Shown: positions 47,120 to 59,300 of the stretch, in pieces
Layout of the letters: the number at the start of each line of letters is the position of its first letter
Numbering within the stretch: position 1 is the stretch's first letter
Source: Cymodocea nodosa
Lineage: Eukaryota; Streptophyta; Magnoliopsida; Alismatales; Cymodoceaceae
Length of the DNA: 64,000 nucleotides
Reading direction: 5' to 3'
NCBI GenBank assembly: GCA_036874045.1
Contig: JAZBRI010000009.1
Span: 62,001-126,000 of the forward strand
The notes under the pieces: model-generated
Database searches by the model: none
What the model saw: only the letters and a program-made list of their open reading frames with translations
What the model was told of the DNA's origin: nothing
Made by a program: the position numbers and the translations under genes

Positions 47120-47570
47120 ATTCTTTAAGAAATCAACAACTTATTGAAGAAATATCTTGATCTGGTTTTAAGGAGGTGTGTTCCAGAAACTAAATATCAG
47201 AGCATATTGTCTTTCTGTCATGACCAAGCTTGTGGAGGGCATTTTGGCTCAAGGAAAACTGCTACAAAAATTCTGCAATGTTGATTTTATTGGCCAACAC
47301 TATTCAAAGATGCTCATAAATATTGTTTAAGTTGTTTAAGATGTCAACAAATAGGAAGAATATCAAAGAGGAATATAATGACTCTTAATCCTATTGTTGA
47401 GGTTGAAATCTTTGATGTGTGGGAAATAGATTTTATGGGTCTATTTCCTATATCTAATCAATTTAATTACATATTGTTGGGGGTAGATTATGTATCTAAA
47501 TGGATAGAAGCTATTCCTACGAAAGCTAATGACAACAAAGTGGCAATACAATTTATAAGAACCAATATAT
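47120..47570 (+). pseudogene. AthC integrase fragment
   Basis: Encodes LRRCVPETKYQSILSFCHDQ, ACGGHF, CLRCQQIGRISKRN (zinc site) and DVWEIDFMGLFPIS with [15 protein letters not shown], homologous to AthA 28640-29030. A TGA replaces GGA in the CGFYWP motif. It breaks off after FIRTNIF, before the second catalytic aspartate, and runs straight into ORF X, so the rest of integrase and the start of ORF X are deleted. Left end is the TorkT junction. Confidence 0.88.
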
Positions 47571-48536
47571 TCAGGAAGAAGGACAATTACAAATGTTCAG
47601 GAATTTGTAGAACATTTTCAGCAAGTTCAAGTTCAGCCTATGGAAGAGGAAGATCAAGAACAAACCCCTCTAGAACAACAAAGTCACATTCCTAACCTGA
47701 CTGAAGCAACAGTTCGGAATGAAGTACATTTTTGGAGTCAGGAATCTTATAATAAATACCAAGAGATTAGGAGTTATGATATCATATACAGTAGACTAGT
47801 AAATTGGGACAGAATGCAAGAAATTAAGGAATTATTTGAGTTCCAAGGTCTACTACAATTTATTTCTCAATAGAAAGGGCATGCAATATATGAAAATCTA
47901 GTGCCCTACTTTTATGCTAATTTAAGAGAAGGACAATTAATTTCCAACGTGGAGGAAGCTGATGTACAGATAACACCAAAGCTTCTCCATAACATTTTTG
48001 GATTGAAGAATGAAGGAAAAGAAATTTTGGAAAGCACAACTGCCGTTGAATGGATAGAGCAAGAAATCAAGGACAGTTTGGCTATCAATCCTGGTGTGCC
48101 ATTATTAAATAGACTGAAGCATTTAAATGGTAAAGCACACATGATAACTAACATTTTGATTAAAAATGTCTACCAACGACAAGGCCATGACATTAAACTG
48201 AGTCAATTTGTTAAGTGGGCCACTTATGTAGTTGTGAATAGAATTCAAGTTAATTGGTGTCAAGTCTTCCTATCTAAAATGAAGTCTGCAAAGAAGAAAT
48301 TATTTTATGGAGATTTGATACCTATATTGATGGTAGACTGTATTAATTTCACGAAATGGACATCTAAAAGGATAAGATCAAGAACTATTTCAGTGAAAGA
48401 ATACAGAAATTATGCTACAGCTAAAGTATCTATATCTTTTGGAGGCATTATTGAAGTTGTAGAAAGGATAGAACAATTAGAGCAACAAATAGAAAAACTC
48501 TAGAAGAAAATAGATGAACTTAGGAATAGAGGCTAA
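47571..48536 (+). pseudogene. ORF X of AthC (env-like position, plant transposon protein type)
   Basis: Frame from 47571 to TAA 48534 with stops at 47871 and 48501. Gln/Glu-rich N-terminus (QQVQVQPMEEEDQEQTPLEQ), then a conserved globular part: VRNEVHFWSQESYNKYQEI, LFEFQGLLQFIS, LNRLKHLNGKAHMITNIL, SQFVKWATYVVVNRIQVNW and KKLFYGDLIPILMVD. It ends in a leucine-zipper-like EQLEQQIEKL coiled coil. A closely related copy is on the minus strand in AthD (62117-64000). It resembles the 'putative plant transposon protein' ORFs found downstream of pol in plant gypsy elements; role unknown. No membrane segment is obvious. The N-terminus is deleted here. Confidence 0.7.
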
Positions 48537-49763
48537 TTATATAGTTCATCTACTTGTACTTGTATATATTTGTATGAAAAATATCTGATTCGATTGTACT
48601 GTAATTTATTCATATGAATGAATATATTTTTTTCAGATATATTTTTCATGCATGTTTAGAATGATGAAATGGATGAACTATATTGAATGTTATATAATTT
48701 TTGGAACATTATGCATGAATGTTTAAAAAGATTTATAGTTTGCTGAATGATAGGATTAAATAATAGATGCTTTAAAATATCTGCATGGTGCAAGGTAAAA
48801 TGTAAATTCTGCATAACATGAAATGAACTGCAAGTTAAATATTTATATAATGTTCAGATTTAAATGAATTTTGATTAGAATGCTGCATTAATGACATGTA
48901 TTTAACTTTATTTCAGTTAGCAGAGTGCAGGAGAAAAAAAAATATAGAGGTACTTATGAAGAGTAGACTTAGAGGTTGCCAAGTGTTAACTCAACGAAGT
49001 AAGTTTGTTGAGTTAAACTTAACTCCACAAGACCAGTAATATAATATAAGGTCACTTCGTTGATAGTTAAACTTTCGGATAGTTAACATCTCATTTTTGT
49101 CGAATACTTTATGTTAAAAACTTGTATAGTTAAGTTATCTGCACGTGTATTTTTAATGTTTTAAGTTGTCACGTGTTTTCTAGGTGCATTCGGTAATGAA
49201 AAATCGAATAGTTAGATAGCTGTTCGAGTTTTGATACGCATGGATAGATAACTATTCGAGTTTTATAAAAGGACTAACGAATAGATAAATTTCTTTGTTC
49301 AGTCACGTGTTTTGCAGGTGCAAAAACTTGAAGAGTTAAAGGATAAGTGTTCGAGTTTTTACAAGACTTAAAGGATAAATGTTCGACTAAATCGAAGTTA
49401 GTCCGTGGAGTTAGCAACAGTAACCAACGTTGTTCCGTTGAGTTATCTGTAACTCAACGAGGTTAGTTCGTGGATTAAGCAGAACGATTATTCTTTTAAC
49501 CATGAACAAAACTTCATCGACTTAGCGGTTACCAAAATTTGAAATTAGTAGTGATACACGTACCCATAAAAGTAGGAACCACGTTGCACATTACAAGACA
49601 CGTTCTTGCAACGAAATTTATTTACTTTATGGATGTGCATTATATACATAGAACAGAATATTATTTATGAGTTACTAGCACTTTTGAAAGAAAGGAGAAT
49701 ATGTTGGGGAACTAGAAGGAGAAGCAGCTGATTCAACTTCATCCGTCAACAAATATTTACTAA
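48537..49763 (+). other. AthC spacer between ORF X and gag
   Basis: Noncoding, AT-rich. From about 48990 to 49480 it carries several TAACTCAACGAAG / TTGATAGTTAAAC / CGAATAGTTAG units and CACGTG elements like those of the copia LTRs. It ends in the leader before the small gag intron. No ORF with a recognisable domain. Confidence 0.7.
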
Positions 49764-51155
49764 ATGGAAAGCTTCAGATTGGTATGTAATTAATCGTCTA
49801 CTATTTTATTTATGAGCACATGGACTCGTTCTCTTAGCACTAAATGATTAGTAAGAACATCTACCTAGGAATATTCAACACAGAGGGGTATTGAAACATT
49901 TTCTGAATTGGACTTTAATGAAATCCTTAGGGGTGTAGCTAACCTTTCTTTAAAAGAGAACGTAGATATGGTTGCTCCAATAGAAAAACCATTAGGAGAA
50001 ATTCTGTATCCTGAATTAGTTGATGAACCTTCCTGTATTCAATTGCCAAACTTTAAGGGAGATATGTTTGAACTGAAATCTAATTATATTAGTCAATTGC
50101 CACATTTTCATGGATTAGAAAGAGAGGATGCCTATTATTTCCTTAGAGAATTTAATGAAGTTTGTCAAATGATGAAAATGCCAAACATGAGTATAGATGC
50201 TATTAAACTTAGATATATCCCTTTTGTTTTAAAAGACACAGCTAAGAGATGGTTATATACTCTGTCGCCTGATTCAATCTCTACATGGACTGAATTTTGC
50301 TCTATTTTTCTGGAAAAATATTATCTAACACATCAAATGATTAAAAAGAAAAAAGAAATATTAATGTGTAGTCAAAAACAGGGTGAATCATTTTGGAAAT
50401 ATTTTGAAAGATTTAAAAATTTACTGACTCAATGTCCACATCATGCAATAAGTAAAGCACAATTAATAGGCATAATTTATGAAGGCATAGATGTTTCAAC
50501 AAAATCTTTATTAGAATCTACTTGTCAAAATAGATTTCTGAAACTATGTAGCGAAGAAGCATGAGCATATTTAGAAAACTTTGCAAAAAGAACTGCACAG
50601 TGGGAAAACTCGGCTGAAGCTATTGCAGATAAAAGAATATTGCCAAGAGGAATGCATGAAATAGATTCAAGAACTATGCTTGAAGTGAAATTAACTGAAT
50701 TAACAAAGAAAATAGAAGAGTTATCATTAAATCAAAAGCTAGCAGAAAAGAATGCAAACATTAATGATCTAGATATTATTTATGCTAGAAACCAGAAAGA
50801 TAACTTTGGAAATTCTTATAATCCTAATTGGAGAAATCACCCGAATTTATCTTGGAGAAACAACAATTTCCAAGGAGGAGAAAATGTAAATTGGAAGAAT
50901 ATAAGTTATGAAGCATTAATTGAACAAGGATCTAGAATAGAGAAATTAGAAAAGATAATCCAACACTTAAACAATCGTTTGGATCTTGTATTTGTAAATG
51001 TTGTAATTCAAAATCAAAATAGAAACATACCACTTAGACAGAAGGAATTAATGGAAGCTAGACCTACTAGAGGATTGCCAATACAAGCAATACCTAACCT
51101 TGTCAATAGAACTGTTAATGAAATTGATACCTCTTCTGGGAGGGTAGCTGAATGA
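49764..51155 (+). pseudogene. gag: AthC gag with a predicted small intron near its start
   Basis: Predicted as exon 1 (49764-49781, ATG then six codons) and exon 2 (49869-51155). Without splicing the gag frame has no ATG before 49968, and a TAG at 49866 closes it upstream. With splicing, ATG 49764 is in frame. Domains: FELKSNYISQLPHFHGLERED, then a Retrotrans_gag-type region (FVLKDTAKRWLYTL, SISTWTEFCSIFLEKYY, ESFWKYFERFKNLLTQCPHH), an N-rich FGNSYNPNWRNHPNLSWRNN and a coiled coil. Unlike AthA and AthB there is no CCHC knuckle. One TGA at 50562 (expected TGG). Homologous to the minus-strand copy in AthD. Confidence 0.82.
49782..49868 (+). other. Predicted 87-bp intron in AthC gag
   Basis: Donor AGATTG|GTATGTAATT and acceptor ATCTACCTAG|GAATATTC. 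The same donor and acceptor are kept in the AthD copy (61071-61171, minus strand: GTATGTAATT and CCTACACAG|GATTATTC), although the surrounding bases have diverged. Confidence 0.6.
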
Positions 51156-51227
51156 AGTAGTATAACTAAAGTAACTATATATATATATAAGTTTATTTAT
51201 AGTTAATAGTATCGTAGAGTTAGTACT

Positions 51228-51256
51228 TAACTCAACGAACTTAATTCGTTGAGTTA
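51228..51256. repeat. Perfect palindrome with TAACTCAACGAA arms
   Basis: Arms TAACTCAACGAA (51228-51239) and TTCGTTGAGTTA (51245-51256) around CTTAA. It lies between gag and the F-box pseudogene. The half-site recurs throughout the LTRs and spacers of SirP, SirM, AthC and AthD. Confidence 0.85.
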
Positions 51257-51341
51257 TGCCCTAACTCCACGAGGGTGTGCAGTAGTTATGTTAATTTTTG
51301 TCTCTGCTAAAATTTTTGTTTTTGTTATATAGAATCAACAA

Positions 51342-52475
51342 ATGGAATTGATACAATTACTACTGGACACACTAAGGGAAGTACTAAGTAACTTGTTAGC
51401 TAAAGATCTGTGCAGGCTGTGTTGTGTATCAAAGGAAACTAAAGAATGTGCCAAAGAAAAATATTTTCATGGACTATAAGCTGCAAAAATGACTAAGATT
51501 AGAGATGGATTCATATGAAAGTCATTTAATCGTAGTTCAATTAGCCATGAATATCTGAATATGGAAGAAACTACTGGAATTCCACCTAATACATTAGAAG
51601 GAATAGATCATATTATGGGGATGGATGAAGGATTAATTATATACAGGACCAAACCAAGGTATGCAATTCTATTACCTGATATTTTGATCAGAAATCCTAT
51701 CACAAGAGAAGAATGGAATATAGGAAGACCTAATAGATATGAAGTACCAACTATAAATTGTGGGTCGGCTTTAATATTTTCTAATAAAAATTCTACCATT
51801 CCTGAAAAATTATATTATTGGAGACCTACAGGAAATTGGGATGAAGATTTATGCTTGAGTGTGTATAATTTTCTAAATAGATCTTGGACTAAAAACACTA
51901 TGACATATCTAGGATAGAAATCATTAATTAACAGCATGCATGTCATACTTGATGGATATATATTTAGTCACAGATATATCAATTGCATTTAGATCTGATT
52001 TATACATAGTAAGCATAGATAGTTATGATGAATATATAGAAATTTTGCCTATACAAGAGAAATAGCTAAACCACCATCTGCAGAATTTGATAAAATTCAA
52101 ATAGGGATGTGGTATAATGAATATGATGATCTTACTTTATGTCTAATAAGATGGTGGGATGAGTTGATGAAATTTCAAATATGGATCATGAAAGACATAA
52201 ATGAATGGAAGTGGGAAGAGGAGTATATTGAAATAGATGTAGAAATAGAAACTGCTACATTATCTTGGAACCGAAAGTGATCCCTTTCTGCATTTCATTT
52301 CATTAATGGTAATACACTTGTATTTAGCATTGATAACATATTGCAAGTTTACAAATTAAGAAGGAACATGAACTCCATTAAAACAGAATTAATAGCAAGA
52401 AGAATTATGCCTAAAAAGTTTGCTTGGACTAACACGTTTATTCCATTTGTTTCTACTTTTCAATCATGTTCTTAA
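51342..52475 (+). pseudogene. Captured F-box / F-box-associated gene inside AthC
   Basis: From ATG 51342 the product starts with an F-box: LLDTLREVLSNLLAKDLCRL then CCVSKETKECAKE (about residues 7-40). Then DHIMGMDEGLIIYR and LLPDILIRNPITREEW, like the start of an F-box-associated domain, and later MWYNEYDDLTLCLIRW, FQIWIMKDINEWKWEEEYIE and VFSIDNILQVYKL, typical of its C-terminal part. It ends at TAA 52473. Length (about 375 codons) fits a plant F-box protein, a substrate-recognition subunit of SCF ubiquitin ligases. Stops at 51477, 51516, 51915 and about 52278, plus a local out-of-frame stretch near 51990-52060, make it a pseudogene. It has no visible introns and lies between gag and the purine tracts in the same orientation, so it looks transduced. 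Family identification is by motif recall only. Confidence 0.72.
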
Positions 52476-54262
52476 GCTGTGATTTTGTGTGTTTTCTACA
52501 TTTACTTTTAGAAAAATTTTAGTTTTAGTTTATTTTATAAAATAAAAAATAAACAACAAAATATCAATCCAGTTTGTTAGTATCTGTGCTGGGAAACCAA
52601 CTAGCTTGCTTGTGAGCCACCAAAGGCATAGGAGTCTGGGTTCCACACAAGACAATGATTTATAAATATCTGTTAACTGTTATTTTGTTATATATTCTGC
52701 TTTTATCTGTGAATAAAAAGCTTTTTAGAATCAAAAATCGGAATATGCAGAAGGAGATACAAACAAAACAAGGTATGAAACTGATTACTTATCTTGAATT
52801 TAGACTTAAACTCATTCATTGAGTTAGGTGCTAAATCAACGAAATTGTATTCATGCCTGCTACAATAACCATATTTATTGTCAAATCTTTTACATTGAGG
52901 ACAATGCAAAATGTAGGTATAGGGGGGAGGTAATTAAAGTAATAGCCATGTAAGTTTATTAATTAAAGGAATTAAAATGGTACTGAAAAGTTTGTGGAAA
53001 TTGAAATTTTTTTTATGAACTTGTTGTAACCATCCGATAATTGAGACTGTAAAATTTTTATAAACTGTAACAGCTTGAATGTTATATTTAGAAGGCTATA
53101 TAGGATGCTATAGAATTTTCTATTTATGCAAATCTAGGTATAGTATTTTATGTTTTTTTTTTGAATTTCATAAGTTTAACAGTTTCACGATTTTAAAATG
53201 AAATCAGAATGCTTAATGAAAAATCAATAAATTATCTAAAGTCCTGAAAGAGCTGAGATGTGAATTCTAGATTAAATGAAACACATATGATTAAAGATAC
53301 ATTTAATTTGATTGATTAAACTTGTAGAATGATTTATGTGTAGATCTTATTAAACTACATAAAAAGTATGAGCTTGTTGTTATGGATTCATATTTTTAGT
53401 AAATGATAGAAGCAGGACTATATGAGATTTGTGTTTTATTGCATTTGTATTAATGAAATACGTACATATATAGTATGTGAAAGAAAAAAAAAAGAGAAAG
53501 AAAAAATGAAAAAAAGAAGAAAAAAAAGACTTTGAGAGTTTATTGACTAGTTTGATCACGAGCCTTTTGTACTTGAGTAGATAGGTATGTAAGGATTGTT
53601 GACTTGAAAAAAGACTCTTGAAATCTGGCAACCTAAGATCTTGATCAGATCTGGGATTGTTGACTGAAAGCTCATTACATGGGTACATTAGAAAGCTCTT
53701 GTATGATTCAAGCTTGTCAAATTAACTTTTAAAGTACAAAAACACATATACTGTTCTGAAAAGATACAACTATTTTGTGAAATACAGATATCTTTTGAAT
53801 CGAGTATATTTTCTGTTATCTAGAATTGCTGAAATATGAATCTAAGAATTGCCCTTTGAAGTTGTTTAATGGAGATACAATTCTTTATTCTACTTGTCTT
53901 AATCATATTGAATTGGATTGTACTTTGATTCGTATGTTGTTGAAATTTCTTCTAGAAATCTTATTGGAAAATTCAGGATGACAGATGATGAAAAGAAGAA
54001 CAAACGATAATATAATTAACACCTATGTGATGATGATATACTTTGTATGTAATTTGCATATATTCTAAGTATATTTGCAGGTTGAAGAGGACAAAACAAT
54101 GTTAAAACAAATTACTAAAACATACAGAATATCTATATAATAGTACAAGTTCTTATGCTGAACAGAAGAAAAAAGGAAGAATTAATTCTAGCACTTTTAG
54201 AAAGACCAATTAATTAGATCTTAGTTTGCTAAGGGACTAGCAAAATTTAGGTATGGTGGGAG
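52476..54262 (+). other. AthC 3' noncoding region with purine tracts
   Basis: Holds ACATTGAGGACAATG and AGGGGGGAGG (52921-52930), a purine-rich stretch (about 53480-53530), the block shared with copia SirP (53531-53734), and GGACTAGCAAAA then GTATGGTGGGAG (54251-54262) directly before the LTR, the polypurine tract. A leader-like CTGTGCTGGGAAACCAAC at 52587 resembles the LTR end of the family. No coding sequence supported. Confidence 0.75.
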
Positions 54263-56302
54263 TGTTTAGAATGAAAAAGTGCATAATATTAACGGTTAAA
54301 TGATGATTAATTGCATAATATTTAGCTTATCATATGAGAATTAAGCCATTTTGTTATAATTGCACTGTTATATGCGTTAATGAAAGAATCTACTTAATTT
54401 CAGGGAATTAATGTTAATTTAGTACATTTCTGAATTGTTAGTAAATTGCAGGTTGTGAAATTCTTAAGTATCCAAATTTTCTGTTATTTCGAACAGTTAT
54501 GTTTAATGTACCGAATAGTTATGCTTAATGTACCAAAGAGTTATGTTTAAATTACTGAACAGTTATGTTTTAAAAGAAAATTTTTATTATTTCCTGAAGT
54601 ACACGTGTTGAAACCATAATGCATGACTTAAGTGGATTTTCGGTGAGTTATCTCTAACTATCTGAAATTGCAGCTGGGCATTGGATAGTTAGACTTGTAA
54701 CTCTCCGAAATCTCCTTTTATTATAAAATTGCTGATGACACGTGTCGTGATCTAGAAGACTGACTTAAGTTATATATCGGTGAGTTATATGTAACTATTC
54801 GAAATGCATCTAGGCATCGGATAGTTAAGTTTGTAAGTATCTGAAATGCACCTAAGCATATAATAGTTAAATTTATGCACATGTTTTATAGTTAAATCAA
54901 TGAAGCAAGGCCGTTGAGTTATCTATAACTCCACGGATCATTTATTTTCTAATATGCCACTATAGCGGTTGCAGGAACAAGACAATTGGAAGAAAAAAAC
55001 CACGATCGCACGTATCACGTAGAAATTCACTCGTCGAAGGGAGAAGAAATCATCATCGTTGATATGAATGAAGGAAATCCAATCGACCATTCAAGCAAAA
55101 GTAGTTACAACTGAAGAAATATAAAAGAAAAGAAGAAAAAGAAGTAAAGAGTGTGTGATCGATAGGTGTGGTCAGTGTGTGTAGAGGAGGATAATCGAGC
55201 TTTCTACAGGTAGCATCGGCAATTCTCTGAAGTACCACACCAACCATCACCACCACCACCATAATCACCAACCATCGGAGGTCTATGATGATACTTTCCT
55301 GATGTCGGGTCGATTTCGAGCCAAACATAGTGCTTGACAACCATTGTGAGGAGTGATCACGTTGCGGGAAGGGAAGCCATTTTCACCAAGCACCGACTCA
55401 TATCTCAGGAGATCGTAAAACTTCTAGCCTTGGCTTTGGGTTGATGCCTGTATGCTGAAGAGGAGATCATCTTGCAATTTTGGACTAGCGATTCTATAGG
55501 AAGAGGAGACAAAATTGTAAGTGGTTTAATTTTCAATGGTGTAATCATGTTGCATGTAGTGACGGAAGTATTTACTGTTGACTAAGATTACTTTACATTT
55601 CACCTTTCACCCATTTTCATACTCATATCAAAACAAAAATACCAAAAACAACTTATTTGTGTTTGTATGTTGTATTTGGGTATTGTATTATTTGTTTTGT
55701 ATCGTGATTAATGTTATCTTTGTCAGTGCTGTGATTGTTTTATGTTTGTTTTAGTTTTACAGTTTACTGAAATTGGTTCGTTCAATAGACTTAAACATTT
55801 TAATGGTTACTATTTGAATTATTTGAATGTTAGTATTGCCTAATGATAAATCCAGTGTTTACTAACATTAAAGAGCTTAATTGATGTTATTTACAATCTG
55901 TGGAACTGCCCAATGGTTGGCCGAATTCCTTTGTAAATAGTAGTATTAAATAGGAAAGACAGGCTCATGGAGTTAACTTAAGTCCACGAGGTTAGTCCGT
56001 TGAGTTAATTGTAACTCAATGGAGAGCTTATTGAATATATAAATTTAATTGTTAAAAATGGAACAGTTCGCAATTCCTAAGCAATTCCCTGTGGGATCGA
56101 CCTATACTTGCACACAAATACAATATACACTATGCACTTGTAGTTAAAATACAAATTGGAATTAATATCTAATTTGTGTGAAAGGTTGTTTGTTTACTTC
56201 TAAAAAGGAATTCAGTGATACAAGTATAAAGATAAATTAACTAAGTAAAAATAGAAGTCAACAAATCCAAGTTTTTCTAGCGCATTGCTAGGTAACCAAT
56301 CA
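54263..56302 (+). repeat. AthC 3' LTR
   Basis: Starts TGTTTAGAATGAAAAAGTGC and ends GGTAACCAATCA. About 2040 bp, colinear with the solo LTR at 30321-32486 apart from module differences near 54840-54960. It holds GGATAGTTA and TCCGTTGAGTTA motifs. The next bases, AGTTTTCTAGTGCCGTGTTG, look like a decayed primer site, as would follow a 5' LTR. Confidence 0.82.
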
Positions 56303-56373
56303 AGTTTTCTAGTGCCGTGTTGGAGATCCAAATAGGTCCCAAGAGATAAAATCTCTTTTTGACTGTTTTGTAG
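56303..56373 (+). other. Junction: primer-site-like bases, then end of a SirC intron-like segment
   Basis: About 25 bases resemble a decayed Athila primer site. They are followed by sequence that reads VPRDKIS, like the WVPRKSFS end of the SirP intron ORF, then a TTGACTGTTTTGTAG acceptor (56373). SirC coding sequence resumes in phase right after it. This supports a conserved 3' splice site at this point in the Sirevirus family. Confidence 0.45.
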
Positions 56374-59300
56374 GTACACAAATCAAAATGGATAATGGAC
56401 AGTGGAGCATCCAGCCATATGACTAGAGATATACGATTACTTACAAAAATAACAATGACCAAGAATGGACAAGTTACCTTTGGAAATAAAAGCAAAACAA
56501 ATATCCTTGGGTCTAGCAAGGTTCAAGTAATTGAGAAATGCTTTATAAATGATGTCTTATTAGTGGAAAACTTAGATTTTAATTTTTTGAGTGTTCCTGT
56601 TTTAATGAAGTTTTATAGAGTAATTTTTGAAAAATATTTCTATAAAATTATGGACATGTTTACAAACGAAATTTTATTCATTGCATACAAGAAAGGATCC
56701 GTTTGTATTCTGAATTTGCCTTTTAATATTATTAAAGACAATGCTTACTTAATTGCAAAATCGGATGAAGTTATTTTATGGCATAGAAGGCTAGGACACT
56801 CAAACTTAAAATTATTACAAAAGCTATCTAAAAGGAATCTAGTTAGAGGTTTACCTAGTATTAAGTACTCGAAAGAGTTTATGTGTGATGCATGCCAACT
56901 AGGTAAATTACATAAAACATCCTTTAAAAGTTTAAATGAAATAACAAGAAAAAGAGTATTAGAACTAGTGCATATGGATTTATTTGGACCTACTAGGACA
57001 ACTAGTCTAGGAGGTAAACATTATGCTTTTGTACTAGTTGATGACTATTCTAGATTTACTTGGGTCTATTTTCTAGCTAATAAAACTGAAGTTTTTGAAA
57101 TATTTAAGATATTCTGTAATAAAGTTCAGAATGAGCAAAATGTTAAAATTCAAAAACTTAGGAGTGATCATGGTATAGAATTTGATAATGATCAAATGGA
57201 CACCTTTTGTGAAGAATTATGCATAAATCATAGGTACTCATTTCCAAGAGCTCCTTCACAAAATGGGATAGTAGAACGTAAAAACAGATCACTTCAGGAA
57301 ATGTCCAGAACCATGTTAAATGAGAATAAGTTACCCCTATTTCTCTAGGCAGAAGTAGTTCATACAGTATGCTATGTTATAAATAGAGTACATCTAAAAC
57401 CAATTTTAGATAAAACTCCTTATGAGATATGGTATAGCAGGGTTCCCAAAATAAGTTATTTAAAACCCTTTGGCTGTAAGTGTTTTATTTTAAGCACTAA
57501 GGAATGAAGAGACAAATTTAGAGCCAAATCAGATGAGGGTATTTTTGTTGGTTATTCCATTAGAAGTAAGGCATATAGAGTTTTTAACAAATCAACAAAA
57601 ACCATTGAGGAAACCCTACATGTGAAATTTCATGAAAATTTTCATTTGGATGTTAAACATGCTAAAAACTTTGATTCAGAAATTCTCCCAGAAATGGCAC
57701 CAAATGATGTTGACAGAGAAATTGAGAGATTATCTGATGGAATAAGAAATATAAACTTAAATGATGAAAACTTAGAAGAAAATAATGTCATACCTATAGA
57801 AAATATGGAACAACATAGAAATTGGTGTTATACTTCATCTCATCCTATTGATAAGATAATAGGCGATCCTAATCAAGTAGTTAGGACAAGGTCATCAGTA
57901 GTCAACATTTGTGGTGCTTATTCATTTGTTTCTTTACTAGAACCTAAGAAAATTGAAGATGCCTTAGAAGATGAATTTTAGTATTTAGCTATGCAAGATG
58001 AGCTAAATCAATTTATAAGAAATGAGGTATGGGATCTAGTTCCACCACCTGAAAATCAGTCCATAATAGGAACAAGGTGGGTATTTAGAAACAAAGTAGA
58101 TCAAGATGGACATATAGTTAAAAATAAAACTAGATTAGTTGCTCAAGGTTACAAGCAAGAGGAAGGAATTGACTATGATGAAATATTTGCTCCTATCGCT
58201 AGATTAGAATCAATACGAATTTTGTTAGCATATGCTTGTTATATGGATTTCAAATTATATCAAATGGATGTTAAGACTGCTTTTCTAAATGGATATATAA
58301 AAGAAGAAGTGTATGTAAAACAACCTCTAGGTTTTGAAGATTCAAAACATCCTGAGTATGTTTATAAGCTTAAGAAGGCACTATATGGCCTTAAACAAGC
58401 CCCTAGGTCTTGGTATGAGAGATTATCTAAATTTCTTATGAAAAAAGGGTATTCTATGGGAAAGGCAGATCACACTCTTTTTATCAAGAAGATCGAAAAA
58501 GATATATTGGTAGTTCAAATCTATGTAGATGGCATCATATTTCGAGCAACAAATGATAAATTAGTTGAGTCCTTTTCAAAAGACATGACTAATCAATTTG
58601 AAATGAGTATGATGGGTGAACTATCATTTTTTCTAGGCTTACAAATTAAGCAATTAGATCAGGGTTCTTTTATTTCACAAGAAAAATATACTCAAGATTT
58701 ATTAAAGAGGTTTGGTTTAGACAACACTAAAACAAAGAATACACCAATGAGTACTATCACCAAGTTAGATAAAGATGACTCTGGGAAAACTGTAGATGTA
58801 AAACAATATAGAAGTATGATTGGTTCATTACTTTATTTAATAGCTAGCCGACCAGATATTATGTTTAGTATGTGTACTTGTGCTAGATATCAATCTAATA
58901 CTAAGGAATCACACCTACTTGCTGTTAAATGAATTTTTAAATATCTATTAGGAACCATCAATTTCGGATTGTTTTACTTTAAACACAGTTCTTTAAATTT
59001 AGTAGGTTATAATGATGCTGATTTCGCAGGATGTAAGTCTAAAAGAAAAAGCACTAGTGGCACTTGTCAATTATTAGGAAATTCTTTAGTGTCATGGTTT
59101 AGCAAAAAGCAAAATTGTGTAGCATTATTTACAACTGAAGCTGAATATATAGCTACTGCACTTTGTTGTGCTCAAATCCTATGCATCAAACAAACTTTAA
59201 AAGATTTTAATTTAGACTATGAACCAACTAAGATTTTCTATGATAGTAGTTCTGTAATAAGTTTGTCTAAAAATCCTATCTTACATTCACAAGCAAAACA

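Larger units (their letters stand above)
47120..56302 (+). mobile_element. AthC: right part of a Ty3/gypsy Athila-type element with extra ORF, gag and captured F-box gene
   Basis: Order in the window: integrase N-terminal part, ORF X (env-like place), spacer, gag with a small intron, F-box pseudogene, 3' noncoding region with purine tracts, LTR. The 5' LTR, protease and RT must lie left of the window, beyond TorkT. As in AthA and AthB, gag follows integrase. It is the oldest host of the nest. Confidence 0.8.

Noticed and set aside
48537..49763. Envelope glycoprotein gene in AthC
   Set aside because: ORF X lacks a visible signal peptide, membrane segment or cleavage site; only its position is env-like.
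54263..56302. Reading AthC gag-last order as a tandem-array artefact for all elements
   Set aside because: AthA and AthB show the same order between their own paired LTRs with target duplications, so a tandem array is not needed.
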